Of a stretch of 64,000 nucleotides of DNA, positions 35,734 to 43,965 are shown piece after piece. Origin of the DNA: an uncultured Actinobaculum sp. (GTDB taxonomy: Bacteria; Actinomycetota; Actinomycetes; Actinomycetales; Actinomycetaceae). Within the stretch, counting starts at the first letter, position 1. Each line of letters opens with the position of its first letter. The notes beneath the pieces are model-generated. The model was not told the DNA's origin and did no database searches. It saw only the letters and a program-made list of their open reading frames with translations. The stretch covers positions 62,001 to 126,000 of the forward strand of contig CALIHR010000025.1 of NCBI GenBank assembly GCA_938020505.1, in the 5' to 3' direction. The translations under genes and the position numbers were made by a program.

Positions 35734-35970
35734 GGGGCAGTCTGGTTCAGCTGTCTCGACGATTCCGGCTGCTTCCTATGCTCATCCTTCTGCCTTGGGC
35801 GTTCGTTTTCGTTGGCATTCTCGAGAACCGTGCACGACGTCGCGCTTTTGCGCCCGCCGACGGCGATCGCTAGCAACTTCTTTACTGTCGAATGCCACAT
35901 GGTCCCGGCTTTGGTCTGATGCGATAATCTACTACAATCGTCTTGTTCCAACAATAGCTTAAGGTGAAAC

Positions 35971-36660
35971 ATGTTCTGTGCAAATTGCAACACAGCCCTT
36001 CCGAACGACGCGAGTATTTGCGGCAACTGCGGAATGCCCGTCAATCGCGCCTACTCTATGCAGAGCAGCGTCGTTTCCGGTCCTCAATCGCCGATGCAGC
36101 AGCCGGGGGCGATTCAAGCTCCGCCCGTCATGCAGCAGCCCCAGCCCGTCATGCAGCAGCCTCAGCAGCCGATGCCGCAGGCTCCGGCTTCCGATACGCC
36201 GTTCGGCGCATATCTTGGAAAGGTGTCAGCGCGTCTTCAGACGCCGCCGACCTACATACCTGAACTTTCGAGCTATCTCATGGTGAACAAGCGCTTTTCC
36301 GGGGCGTTGGCCAACATCCATCAGTTCTTTTTCCTCACCCAAAACGACGCCTGCAACGGGGCGATGATGCAGCAGTTCACAGAAGGTTGCGTTTCCTTTG
36401 CGCTCAACAATTACAAGGGCGCGCCTCGAGGCCTGCAGAAGGGCGTTGGAATCTACCCGGTAATGTGCCAGACGGCGCCGAACCCCGAAGTCATTTCTTA
36501 TACGAAGCGCAAGCCAGACGCTCATTTTTCCGCCTTCGTGCTGTCGTGCTCCGTGAATCTTTCTACGGGATGGCTCGAGTACCTTGACAAGACCCCTGTG
36601 TGGGGGATGGCAATGTGGCGCGGAATCAAGAACGTGGCCAAGAAAACGTTGCAATACTGA
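35971..36660 (+). CDS. zinc-ribbon protein with novel C-terminal domain (paralogue 2)
   Basis: A 229-residue paralogue of the gene at 34383. The zinc ribbon is FCANC ... CGNCGMPVN. The linker (residues 28-85) is shorter and rich in MQQPQ repeats. The C-terminal domain shares long identical blocks: PELSSYLMV, HQFFF.TQNDACNGA, NY.GAPRG, IYPVMCQT, NPEVI, KTPV.G.AMW.G.K. ATG 35971 follows an AAGGTG site. The two copies probably arose by tandem duplication. The function is unknown; the invariant Cys, His and Asn in the core block suggest a conserved site. Confidence 0.7.
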   Translation: MFCANCNTALPNDASICGNCGMPVNRAYSMQSSVVSGPQSPMQQPGAIQAPPVMQQPQPVMQQPQQPMPQAPASDTPFGAYLGKVSARLQTPPTYIPELSSYLMVNKRFSGALANIHQFFFLTQNDACNGAMMQQFTEGCVSFALNNYKGAPRGLQKGVGIYPVMCQTAPNPEVISYTKRKPDAHFSAFVLSCSVNLSTGWLEYLDKTPVWGMAMWRGIKNVAKKTLQY

Positions 36661-36743
36661 CGTCAAAGACGGCAATCTGTCAGGCTCCTCGAACGGGGCG
36701 GATCGCCGTCAAGCGGACGTCCCCGCATACCCCTCACAGCATG

Positions 36744-36855
36744 GCGCCGCCCTGCTTGGAGGACTCGGCGGGCGCCGCCCTGCTTGGAGGACTCGGCGGG
36801 CGCCGCCTTGCTTAGAGGACTCGGCGGGCGCCGCCTTGCTTAGAGGACTCGGCGG
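36744..36855. repeat. four 28-bp tandem repeats across the 3' end of the SGNH gene
   Basis: Units start at 36744, 36772, 36800 and 36828, with a partial fifth from 36856. Units 1 and 2 are identical; units 3 and 4 share two changes, one of which creates the stop codon of the minus-strand gene ending at 36840. Since 28 is not a multiple of three, each unit shifts the frame. Confidence 0.9.
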
Positions 36856-38045
36856 GCGCCGCCCTGCTTGGAGGAATTGCCCTGCTTGGAGGCGTCGCCT
36901 TGTCCGGAGGCTTTCCGCTTCGCAAGCGACCTCTCGAAGCCCGCGGACTTCAGCCTGTCCTGGAGCGCCGCGGCGTACTGGCGGTATCCCGCGGCATTCG
37001 GGTGATACCAGCCAATGAAGTTGCTGACAGCGAAGTAATTTACCGGATGGATCCACAGATCGTCGCCGTCGTCCTTGCTTCGGTCGGCGTGCGGCTGGTG
37101 CCCTTCGAAACGATCGGCGACATCGCTGACGAACACCGTCTGCCCGGGATGGGATGCGTTGTCCGCTTTGACGATCTCGGCCATCTTTTTGTTGCCCTCC
37201 CGGCTCAGCGCCCGGATTTCGTCGCTGACATGCACCGTGGCGCCCGAACTGTCGCGCAGCGTGAAGGAATCGTCGCGGACGAGCATGGGGTAGGCCATGA
37301 CCGCGATCGTGGCGTCCGAGCGCAGGCCGCGTTGACGGAGAGCGCTGAAAATGCGCCGGTACTTGCCTTCGATGCCGTCAAGGGACTGCCTGGCTTCAGC
37401 GATGCTGTTCCGACACTCATCCGCCTGGCTCTTAGACATGAGGCACGTTTTGAGAAGGCCGCCGAAGCCCATGTCGTTGCCTCCAATCGTCATGACGACG
37501 AGGTCTGTGCCGCTCGAAACGCCGTCCGCCTGCGGCCCGTTGATCACCGCACTGCCGAGCACGGCGCTTTTCTGACTCATCGTGACCTGCTCGATTCGCG
37601 AGTTTGCGCACGAGACGTCGCGAACCTCGACGTCGGCGCCTCGTTTGCGAAGGCTCCCCGCATAGAGATTTCCCGTGCTGTTCGGGCTTCGGAAGCACCT
37701 TCCGTCCGAATAGGAGCCGCCGCCGACGCCCGAGGAGTACGAGTCGCCCATGATGGTGATGGAGAGTTTGGCGCCTTTGAGGTTGTTGAGATCTTTTCGA
37801 GACGAGGCCGACGACGGCGATTGCCCCGAAGCCCGGCGAGCGTTGGAGGCCCCGCGGGCCTTAGCCGAAGCAGACGGGCGAGACGTTCCCCGAGCGGCTG
37901 CGTTCTCTTTAGACGTCGAGGCCGCTTGGGGTTCAGAGGCGGAAGGGGCGTTGCAGCCGATCATTCCGCCTATTGCAAAAGCAGCAACTCCCGCAAGGGT
38001 CAGTCTTTTGCGCGTCGAGCTCTTGCGTGCCGAGCTTTTCTTCAT
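36840..38045 (-). CDS. SGNH-family lipase/esterase lipoprotein
   Basis: A 401-residue exported hydrolase. The ATG at 38045 follows GAGAGGGA and begins a basic lipoprotein signal ending GGMIGC. A Ser/Ala/Arg-rich linker (residues about 35-90) precedes the catalytic domain: block I IMGDSYSSGVGGGSY, block III TIGGNDMGFGG, and the C-terminal DLWIHP and WYHPNAAGYRQYA supplying the catalytic His. Several cysteines may form disulphides. The likely role is deacylation of a surface lipid, glycan or host ester. The C-terminal tail KQGNSSKQGGARRVL runs into a 28-bp repeat array, so its end may vary between strains. Confidence 0.85.
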   Translation of the reverse strand: MKKSSARKSSTRKRLTLAGVAAFAIGGMIGCNAPSASEPQAASTSKENAAARGTSRPSASAKARGASNARRASGQSPSSASSRKDLNNLKGAKLSITIMGDSYSSGVGGGSYSDGRCFRSPNSTGNLYAGSLRKRGADVEVRDVSCANSRIEQVTMSQKSAVLGSAVINGPQADGVSSGTDLVVMTIGGNDMGFGGLLKTCLMSKSQADECRNSIAEARQSLDGIEGKYRRIFSALRQRGLRSDATIAVMAYPMLVRDDSFTLRDSSGATVHVSDEIRALSREGNKKMAEIVKADNASHPGQTVFVSDVADRFEGHQPHADRSKDDGDDLWIHPVNYFAVSNFIGWYHPNAAGYRQYAAALQDRLKSAGFERSLAKRKASGQGDASKQGNSSKQGGARRVL

Positions 38046-38215
38046 CGCATGTCCCTCTCGTTCTTGCATCCTATATTCATTGTCCTCGTTCTATTCTCGA
38101 CTGTCCGCGACGCTCGTCTCTTTTCGCCGCCCGCAATCCTATGTCGGCGGTCACGCGTGCATGCCGCCGGTGTGCGCGAACGGCGAATTGCCCCTGGAAT
38201 TTCGCGAGAAATCGA

Positions 38216-38223
38216 TATAGAAT
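38216..38223 (+). promoter_or_regulatory. possible -10 element for ssrA
   Basis: TATAGAAT lies about 43 bp before the mature tmRNA 5' end, leaving room for a processed leader. No convincing -35 box at standard spacing is seen. The 38046-38265 interval also has to hold the promoter of the divergent SGNH gene. Confidence 0.35.
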
Positions 38224-38265
38224 GGCTGAGCCTCAACAGAGGCGTGTTCAGTGAGAACAGAATAC

Positions 38266-38633
38266 GGGGATGATCGGTTTCGACGGCGACTGTGCGCCGA
38301 AGGGAAGCGGGTCGAGGATGTAGAGTCATCTCGTTAACGATTCTCTGCAAACCAATAGGTGCCAAGAACAAGAGCACCGATTTCGCCCTCGCCGCCTGAG
38401 CGAGCTTCGAAATCCGTCAGCCTAGGAGCGCTTTCCTCTTAGAACCTGGCGTCGACTTTGAAAGCCACTGCCGAGCGGGTATGCAGCGGGCCCGCTCGGA
38501 ACTCTTACGCTGCTAGGTCTGTCAGCGACTTGTTCGCGTGAGCGCTGGGGCCGAAAACAACGCACTGCGAACTGCACCCGGAGAATACTTGGGCAAGCAT
38601 CGTCGGACGCGGGTTCAATTCCCGCCATCTCCA
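38266..38633 (+). ncRNA. ssrA: transfer-messenger RNA
   Basis: Rescues stalled ribosomes together with SmpB. The 5' end GGGGATGATCGGTTTCGACGG is characteristic (positions 38266-38286), and the 3' end has the T-arm GCGGGTTCAATTCCCGC and CATCTCC, which closes the acceptor stem with GGGGATG (one G-T pair). CCA is not encoded. The tag frame at 38361-38399 encodes AKNKSTDFALAA and stop, matching actinobacterial tags that end in ALAA. The smpB gene is about 15.8 kb upstream on the same strand. Confidence 0.96.
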
Positions 38634-38640
38634 CACTTTG

Positions 38641-38680
38641 AGGCCCTGCGACGTCGTTTTCGCCGTCGTAGGGCCTTTTC
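38641..38680 (+). terminator. ssrA terminator
   Basis: A 13-bp stem with one G-T pair (38641-38653 and 38664-38676) followed by TTTT, starting 8 bp after the tmRNA. A degenerate copy of its 3' half with another GGGCCTTTT follows at about 38684-38711. Confidence 0.85.
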
Positions 38681-38917
38681 TATGTCGTTTCGGCGTTGCA
38701 GGGCCTTTTATGTCTGTCTGCAAGGTTCAGAGTTCGTTTGCCGGATCGGCGTCGTTCCGCGAGCTTAAGCTTCCTTTTCCGGGCTTTCGCCTGGCGGGGA
38801 AGGGCGGAATCCGGACAGGCTTCCCCTTCCCTCAGGTCGCCTGAGCTCTCGCCTGGCGGGGGCTCGCATCGCGGAAGGCCGTCGTCGCAGGCGCATGAAG
38901 CGGGGCGGCAAAACAGG

Positions 38918-38958
38918 AGGCGGCCCCCGGATCCCAACGCGCGATCCGGGGGCTGCCT
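38918..38958. terminator. hairpin between convergent ssrA and mprF
   Basis: A 16-bp stem with one G-T pair (38918-38933 and 38943-38958) and a 9-base loop, 46 bp before the mprF stop. It can form on both strands; no long T run follows. Nothing else gene-like is seen from 38681 to 39004, apart from two copies of a CGCCTGGCGGGG phrase. Confidence 0.65.
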
Positions 38959-39004
38959 CCGAGAGCTGTTTCGACGGGGATTATCGTGGGTTACCGAAGC
39001 GAAG

Positions 39005-41983
39005 TCAGCCTAGCTCCTCGACCTCGGATCCCGCCGGGGCCTCATCGGTTTCGGCTTTGGACGCCGGCCTGGCTTCAGTTGCCGAATCGGCGTCGGCCAT
39101 GCGCATCGACCCAGCTTCGGGCACGGGCGCCGACCCCGCTTCAGGCTTGGGCGTTGACCCTGCTTCGGGTGCCGCTTCGGGCTTGGCTTTGGACGCCGGC
39201 TTGGACTTCTTTGCCGGCTCCGCCTGGGTTTTCGCCTCGGCGGCAATGGGAGTCTTTGGCGTGATCGCGCGGCCCTTTTGCTTGTGGACCTTGCTCTTCT
39301 TCGGCGCCGCGGCGTCGTCTCTCTTCGTCGAATGCTTCGCGGCGGGGGAGGGCGCGCCCCTGCGCGGACCCTCGAAATCGGGGCGGCCGGTGCCGTGATC
39401 GACCGTTGGGCGTCCGAGCCCCTTCGCGAGGAGGGAGGAGCGCCCGGCTTGGAAGTCTGCGAGAACGTCCCGAACGCCGATCGCGCTCGCCTGGGGAGGC
39501 CGGTGGATGACGTCGAGAACCGACAGGAGCGTGGAGACGAGCACTCCGGCGTTGCGATAGACGAGGTAGCGGCTGGTCCACTCCGGCCGGAACTTCTCTT
39601 TGTAGGAGCGCAGGCCCTTGAAGTTGTACGCGCGGTTGCCGAAGTCGTAGATGTAGCGCACGACTTTCTGTTTGCTTCCCGAATAGACGGCTCGCCCGGT
39701 GTTCGACAGCGGCGCCATTCCGAGGTTGTAGTACTCGTACCCGGCGTCGCGCGCCCATTCGATGAGGGAAATGAAGATTCCGTCCATCGTGCCTCCGGGT
39801 GCGTCCGGACGAATGCGCATGAGATCGATAGACGCGACGTTCGGGCTGGCCGGCATGATTGAGGCGAAACCCTCGATCCGCTTCTCGTTGCGCACGACGG
39901 CGATGGGGGCTCGCCCAAGATAGGCCGGATCGAAGCGTCCCAGCGAGAATCCCATCTCTTCGCGTTTGCCGATCCAGGCGTCGGAGACGGATCGAACTTC
40001 TTCGAGGAACTCTTGCGTGAATGGAGGTTCGATGAGCTCGAAATGAGTTCCCTTTTCCTCCATGCGGTTGCGCATGCGCCGGAAGATTTTGCCCTTGTTT
40101 CCGACGTTCGAATAGGTTCCCAAATTGAGCATCGCGTCTTCGCCGATCTTCACGAAGGTGAAGCCCTGATCGGCGCACGTGGCCAGGTACTTCGCCGAAA
40201 GCTCGTAGATCGCGACGTTCATTCGGTGCTCTTCCGCCAATCGGACGAACTCGTCGATGGCCGCCTCAAAGGACTTCTCATTGCCGATTGGATCGCCCAA
40301 AATGATGAGATTGTTGCGATGAGGGCGGTACAGGAGTGCGACGTCGCCCTTGGAGGAATAGAAGACGTGCTTGTCTCCGAGGAAGAAGAGATGCGAGTAC
40401 TCGTTGCCGCCGTACTTGGCCAAAAACTCCTCGTAGCGGGCCACGTCTTCCTCCGTCGGCGGGGTGAATTCCAGGCGTCCCCCCCTGGAAAAGAGAATCG
40501 CCAGGGTCAGGACGACGCACAGGGCGCCGTAGAAGAAGGTGTGCCTCAGGGCCGTGCCGTGGTCTGGGAAGGGCCGCTCAATCTGGTGGTCGTGGTAGAG
40601 CCGCCACAGAAAGATCCCCAGCGGAATGCCCACGATCGTCAGAGCGGAGACGACGAAACCCCTGACCGTGAGCTTCAGGGGCGCTCGGTTGAAGGCGTTG
40701 CGCACCGAGAAGAGGATTGTGGAGAGCACCAAAAGGATAAGCGCCTCTTCCCAATCGAGGCCCTTTGCGATGGATGTGGCCGCCCCCGCCACCATGATCG
40801 TTAGGGAGATTCCCCAGATTCTGGCGACTCGGGCGCGAATGCCTCGGGAAAGGATGATGAGCATGATCCCGATGAGCAGCGTCGTCATTCGCGACGCCTC
40901 AATGACGCCGTGGGGGACGATGTTGTTGAGTATGTCGAATCGTTTCGAAATGGCCGGGCTGAAAACCGAGATGATGAGGACGACGCCGGCGAGGAGCATC
41001 CCGATCCACAGGACGGTCACGAGGGTGTCCTCGCGCCTGCGCTTGTCCCCCAAACCGATCTTCGGCGCCAGCAGCTCGCTCGCACCGTAGAGGCTGGCGA
41101 GAATCCAGGGAATTGCGTAATAGCAAACGCGATAGACGATGATCGCCAGAAGAAGGCGCGTGGTGTCGTATCCGACGCCTTTGAAAAGGGTCGCCACCGT
41201 CAGATCGAAGGTTCCCAGCCCGCCCGGGATGAAGGATATGAGGCCCACCAGGGTGCCCGTCGAGTAAACGAACAGGGAAAGCCACAGATCCGCTTCGGGA
41301 ATGAAGAGGAGAACGCACGCCCAGAAATACACGCCGGCGATGACCCAGTCGAAGAGCGAGGCGAAGGTCATCTCCGTTTTCTGCTTGAAGTTTTGCAGTG
41401 CGAAGGGGGAACGGCTCAAGTCGATTTTGCCGATTTTGAGTTTCCCGCCCCAGAAGTAGAGCGGGATATAGAGGCTCATGACGAGCGGGACGATCCACAG
41501 GCCCCCGCGGTCGTATTTGATCGCAAAGGGAAGCGTGGCGACGAGCATGACGAACAGGCCGATGAGGTTGGACGCCCACACCGCCAGGGTGATCTTCAGC
41601 GCCGTGTCTTTGTCTGCGCCCGCCTTCGCGTAGTACTTTGCGCGAATCGTCCCTCCGGTCAAGCCTCCCAATCCCGCGAAGTTGTTGAAGGCCTGGGCCA
41701 CCCACCCGATTTTCAGGGAGGTCCGAATCGGTATCTTCACACCGAAATGACGCGAGGCGAAGATGTCGTAGGCGCCCGTCGCCGTGAAGGCCAGAGTCCC
41801 GCCGACGACGATCGCAAGCAGGGTGGGGCGCGGAACCTCGGTGAAAAGCTCGGCCATGTTGGGGCCCGAGATCGTTTCGAATTCGCCGCGGGCAACGAGG
41901 AAAACGCCGATCGCCATAAGCGTGTAGAACGTGTACCTCGCTACGCGCGGATGCGCTTTGACAACGTCAACGATCTTCTTCAT
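39005..41983 (-). CDS. mprF: MprF-type bifunctional lysyl-phosphatidylglycerol synthase/flippase
   Basis: Membrane enzyme that adds an amino acid, usually lysine, from tRNA to phosphatidylglycerol and flips the product, lowering sensitivity to cationic peptides. The ATG at 41983 is chosen because GGAAAGG precedes it and MKKIVDVVKAHPRVARY starts the flippase domain; this gives 992 residues. The frame stays open upstream to 42481 through a repeat region. N-terminal residues 1-550 hold about 13 membrane helices, including NNFAGLGGLTGG and SFIPGGLGTFDL. The synthase (DUF2156) half includes YRPHRNNLIILGDPIG, YNLGMAPLSNTG and LRSYKEKFRPEW. The last 110 residues are a Lys/Ala/Pro/Glu-rich tail with PEAGS repeats, absent from most family members. 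Confidence 0.9.
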   Translation of the reverse strand: MKKIVDVVKAHPRVARYTFYTLMAIGVFLVARGEFETISGPNMAELFTEVPRPTLLAIVVGGTLAFTATGAYDIFASRHFGVKIPIRTSLKIGWVAQAFNNFAGLGGLTGGTIRAKYYAKAGADKDTALKITLAVWASNLIGLFVMLVATLPFAIKYDRGGLWIVPLVMSLYIPLYFWGGKLKIGKIDLSRSPFALQNFKQKTEMTFASLFDWVIAGVYFWACVLLFIPEADLWLSLFVYSTGTLVGLISFIPGGLGTFDLTVATLFKGVGYDTTRLLLAIIVYRVCYYAIPWILASLYGASELLAPKIGLGDKRRREDTLVTVLWIGMLLAGVVLIISVFSPAISKRFDILNNIVPHGVIEASRMTTLLIGIMLIILSRGIRARVARIWGISLTIMVAGAATSIAKGLDWEEALILLVLSTILFSVRNAFNRAPLKLTVRGFVVSALTIVGIPLGIFLWRLYHDHQIERPFPDHGTALRHTFFYGALCVVLTLAILFSRGGRLEFTPPTEEDVARYEEFLAKYGGNEYSHLFFLGDKHVFYSSKGDVALLYRPHRNNLIILGDPIGNEKSFEAAIDEFVRLAEEHRMNVAIYELSAKYLATCADQGFTFVKIGEDAMLNLGTYSNVGNKGKIFRRMRNRMEEKGTHFELIEPPFTQEFLEEVRSVSDAWIGKREEMGFSLGRFDPAYLGRAPIAVVRNEKRIEGFASIMPASPNVASIDLMRIRPDAPGGTMDGIFISLIEWARDAGYEYYNLGMAPLSNTGRAVYSGSKQKVVRYIYDFGNRAYNFKGLRSYKEKFRPEWTSRYLVYRNAGVLVSTLLSVLDVIHRPPQASAIGVRDVLADFQAGRSSLLAKGLGRPTVDHGTGRPDFEGPRRGAPSPAAKHSTKRDDAAAPKKSKVHKQKGRAITPKTPIAAEAKTQAEPAKKSKPASKAKPEAAPEAGSTPKPEAGSAPVPEAGSMRMADADSATEARPASKAETDEAPAGSEVEELG

Positions 41984-42203
41984 ACGGCCTTTCCGTCCGT
42001 CTACACTCGAGTTTTCCGTTTTTCGGCGCCCGAGTCTTGCATCTGTCGTCGCCCGAGGGCTGTGGGCGGGCACGCCGCCCACAAGGCCAATGCCGCCCAA
42101 AAAGCCAATGCTACCCGAGAGCGCCGAGTACGCCATTCGATTTGGGCTCGCACCGACGGGCTTGGCGTCTGCCGTGCCTGTGGTGGAGGCGGGGCGCTCG
42201 GCG

Positions 42204-42311
42204 GTGGCCTTGGCGCCCGTGGTCTTGGTGTCTGTGCCCGTAGCGGCTTTGGCGCGCGTGGTCTTGGTGTTCGCGCCCGTAGCGGCTTTGGCGCCCGTGG
42301 TGGCTTCCGTG
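42204..42311. repeat. 39-bp tandem repeats upstream of mprF
   Basis: Two full 39-bp units (42204-42242, 42243-42281) and a partial third. On the minus strand they lie in the open frame that runs into mprF and would encode 13-residue units rich in Thr, Ala and Lys. Whether they are translated is unclear. No other gene is seen between 41984 and 43150. Confidence 0.7.
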
Positions 42312-42594
42312 TGCTTCAAACTCAAACGAGGCGGCTTCGACGGGTGACGGAAATCGCGCCTGTTGCCGCTGCCGGATTGCGTCCCGCGGTTGCTGGGTTG
42401 CGTGCTGCGGTCGGCGTCGGACGGCGTTCGATTAAGCCTGCGTTCGTTAGCAGGCCGCGTTCGGGTAGGTGACGGTTCCAATCCTTCGCTCGCTTGTCAT
42501 CGCTCTGCGCATCTGGGTTATGGCTCTGCTTACTATGACGGCAGATCCTGGGAGCTTTCTGATGGTTGTGCTGCGATCGGCAGTCGATGAGGAC

Positions 42595-42714
42595 GGCTGC
42601 GTTGAGAGCGGCTGCGTTGAGATTGGCTGTATTGCGAGCGGCTGCGTTGAGATTGGCTGTATTGCGAGCGGCTGTATTGCGAGCGGCTGCGTTGAGAGCT
42701 GCCGTGTTGCACTC
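42595..42714. repeat. 15-bp minisatellite
   Basis: Seven consecutive 15-bp units from 42595 to 42699 of three closely related types, each beginning GGCTG, followed by a diverged eighth. Short open frames on both strands cross it, giving five-residue periodicities, but neither has a ribosome site or other sign of a gene. Confidence 0.85.
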
Positions 42715-43150
42715 GGCGCAAAAATACGGTGATCCGGCACGCCCAATTTCGGTTCGGCGTCGTCGGAGTTCGACGTCGTCGGGCGGACGCGGCGGACGGA
42801 CTGCGACCGCTTTGCCGGCGTCGTCCTGGGACCCTGCGGGCGTCGCTCTGGGGCTTTGCCGGCGTCGTCCTTTCCTTTGTTGAGAATGCCGCACAGCGTT
42901 GGAGGTCCTCCTGGGAGCGGGGCGCTAGCACGTTGTGTGGAGTTTGGCCAATAGCGTGATCGCGGGTCTGTAGAAGCCCAAATGCCTTGCAATTACTCAT
43001 ACCGTAGATGGACTTTGAGGCCTAAAAGTTACGCATCTCACTTAAAACGCGCCACTTAATGCCCGAATTTACGCCAGTTTGCCGTGAAATCCGCTAGATT
43101 ACTGAAGTAGTGGCCCATCCGGGCCCTTCACTTCAACGAAAGGTATGGGT

Positions 43151-43435
43151 ATGTCCATCAACCGTACTGAACTTATTGCCAAAATTGCCGAGAAGGCGAA
43201 TCTGTCGAAGACGGACGCCGACAAGGCCGTTGCCGCGCTCCAGGACGTCTTGGTCGATTCGCTCTCGAAGGGCGAGGCGGTCAAGATTACGGGCCTTCTG
43301 GCTGTGGAGCGCACCGAGCGCGCCGCCCGCAAGGGGCGCAACCCCCGCACCGGCGAGGAAATTCAGATTCCGGCGGGTTACGGCGTCAAGCTGACCGCCG
43401 GCTCGGCCCTGAAGAAGGCCGTGACGGAAGAATGA
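43151..43435 (+). CDS. hup: HU-family DNA-binding protein
   Basis: Nucleoid-associated protein of 94 residues that bends and compacts DNA as a dimer. ATG 43151 is preferred to the ATG at 43145 because the GAAAGG site at 43138 is 7 bases away from it. The sequence MSINRTELIAKIAEKANLSKTDADKAV and the DNA-binding arm with RKGRNPRTGEEIQIPA are typical. It lacks the long Lys/Ala tail of mycobacterial HupB. Confidence 0.95.
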   Translation: MSINRTELIAKIAEKANLSKTDADKAVAALQDVLVDSLSKGEAVKITGLLAVERTERAARKGRNPRTGEEIQIPAGYGVKLTAGSALKKAVTEE

Positions 43436-43694
43436 TCGCGGGCTAGGCTTGCGGTCTCGCAGGCTGGACTTGCGATCCCGCGAGTTTGGGTCGCAGTTTC
43501 ATAGCTTGGCTTGCGATCCCGCGAGCTCGGGTTGTAAAGCCGATTTTTCCACCGCGAGTAGAGGCCTCGAGCGTCGACTGGCGATCTTGCGCGTTGATTG
43601 AGAATGCCGTCGGCGTAGAGGCCGTTGCCACGAAACCATTGACGTGTCCGTGAATAAAAGCCGCCGTTGAGCGGCATTGCTCTGAAAGGAGCCA

Positions 43695-43733
43695 ATGGGG
43701 TCCGGGTCTGGTCCGGGCCCCATTTTAATTTTG
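43695..43733 (+). terminator. rho-independent terminator downstream of hup
   Basis: An 11-bp stem (43695-43705 and 43713-43723) with a 7-base loop and one G-T pair is followed by TTTTAATTTT. It lies 260 bp after the hup stop; the spacer between contains two copies of a TTGCGATCCCGCGAG phrase able to form small hairpins. Confidence 0.8.
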
Positions 43734-43893
43734 AGGGCCTTTTGTCGGCTTTGGGTGCCTTTTGTCGGCGGGTTTTGGTTTGGGGGCGGGGCGGGGCGCC
43801 TGCTTGGGCGGTGCTCGGGGCGGTCGCTGATTAATTTCTTCCTAAAGTTCAACTTTTACTTTATATTTAGCGGAAAATCGTTCGAACAAAAAC

Positions 43894-43925
43894 TTGACAT
43901 CATCTCTGTTCTATTCTAGAATAGA
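43894..43925 (+). promoter_or_regulatory. consensus promoter with overlapping palindromic operator
   Basis: TTGACA at 43894-43899 and TAGAAT at 43917-43922 are separated by exactly 17 bp. The -10 box is embedded in a perfect 16-bp palindrome, TCTATTCTAGAATAGA (43910-43925), which is a good candidate repressor site. The upstream 80 bp are strikingly AT-rich for this genome. It drives the DUF222/HNH gene starting at 43966. Confidence 0.75.
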
Positions 43926-43965
43926 GACGAAAGATGAAAGCCTGAGACAGAAGGAGGCTGCTGGC

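Noticed and set aside
36744..36855. CRISPR array
   Set aside because: The units are contiguous 28-bp tandem copies without unique spacers and no cas genes are present.
38600..38640. Phage attachment site in the ssrA 3' end for the island
   Set aside because: The island lies on the 5' side of ssrA, no second copy of the ssrA 3' end is seen, and no integrase is present.
39141..40178. Long reverse and forward frames overlapping mprF
   Set aside because: They are Arg/Pro-rich shadows of the real gene in GC-rich DNA, without recognisable domains.
42469..42732. Plus-strand frame with a cysteine every five residues over the 15-bp minisatellite
   Set aside because: The periodicity is forced by the DNA repeat; there is no ribosome site and the opposite strand gives an equally regular frame.
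42322..42894. Minus-strand frame resembling pentapeptide repeats
   Set aside because: Same DNA minisatellite; lacks the A(D/N)Lxx core and any sign of translation.
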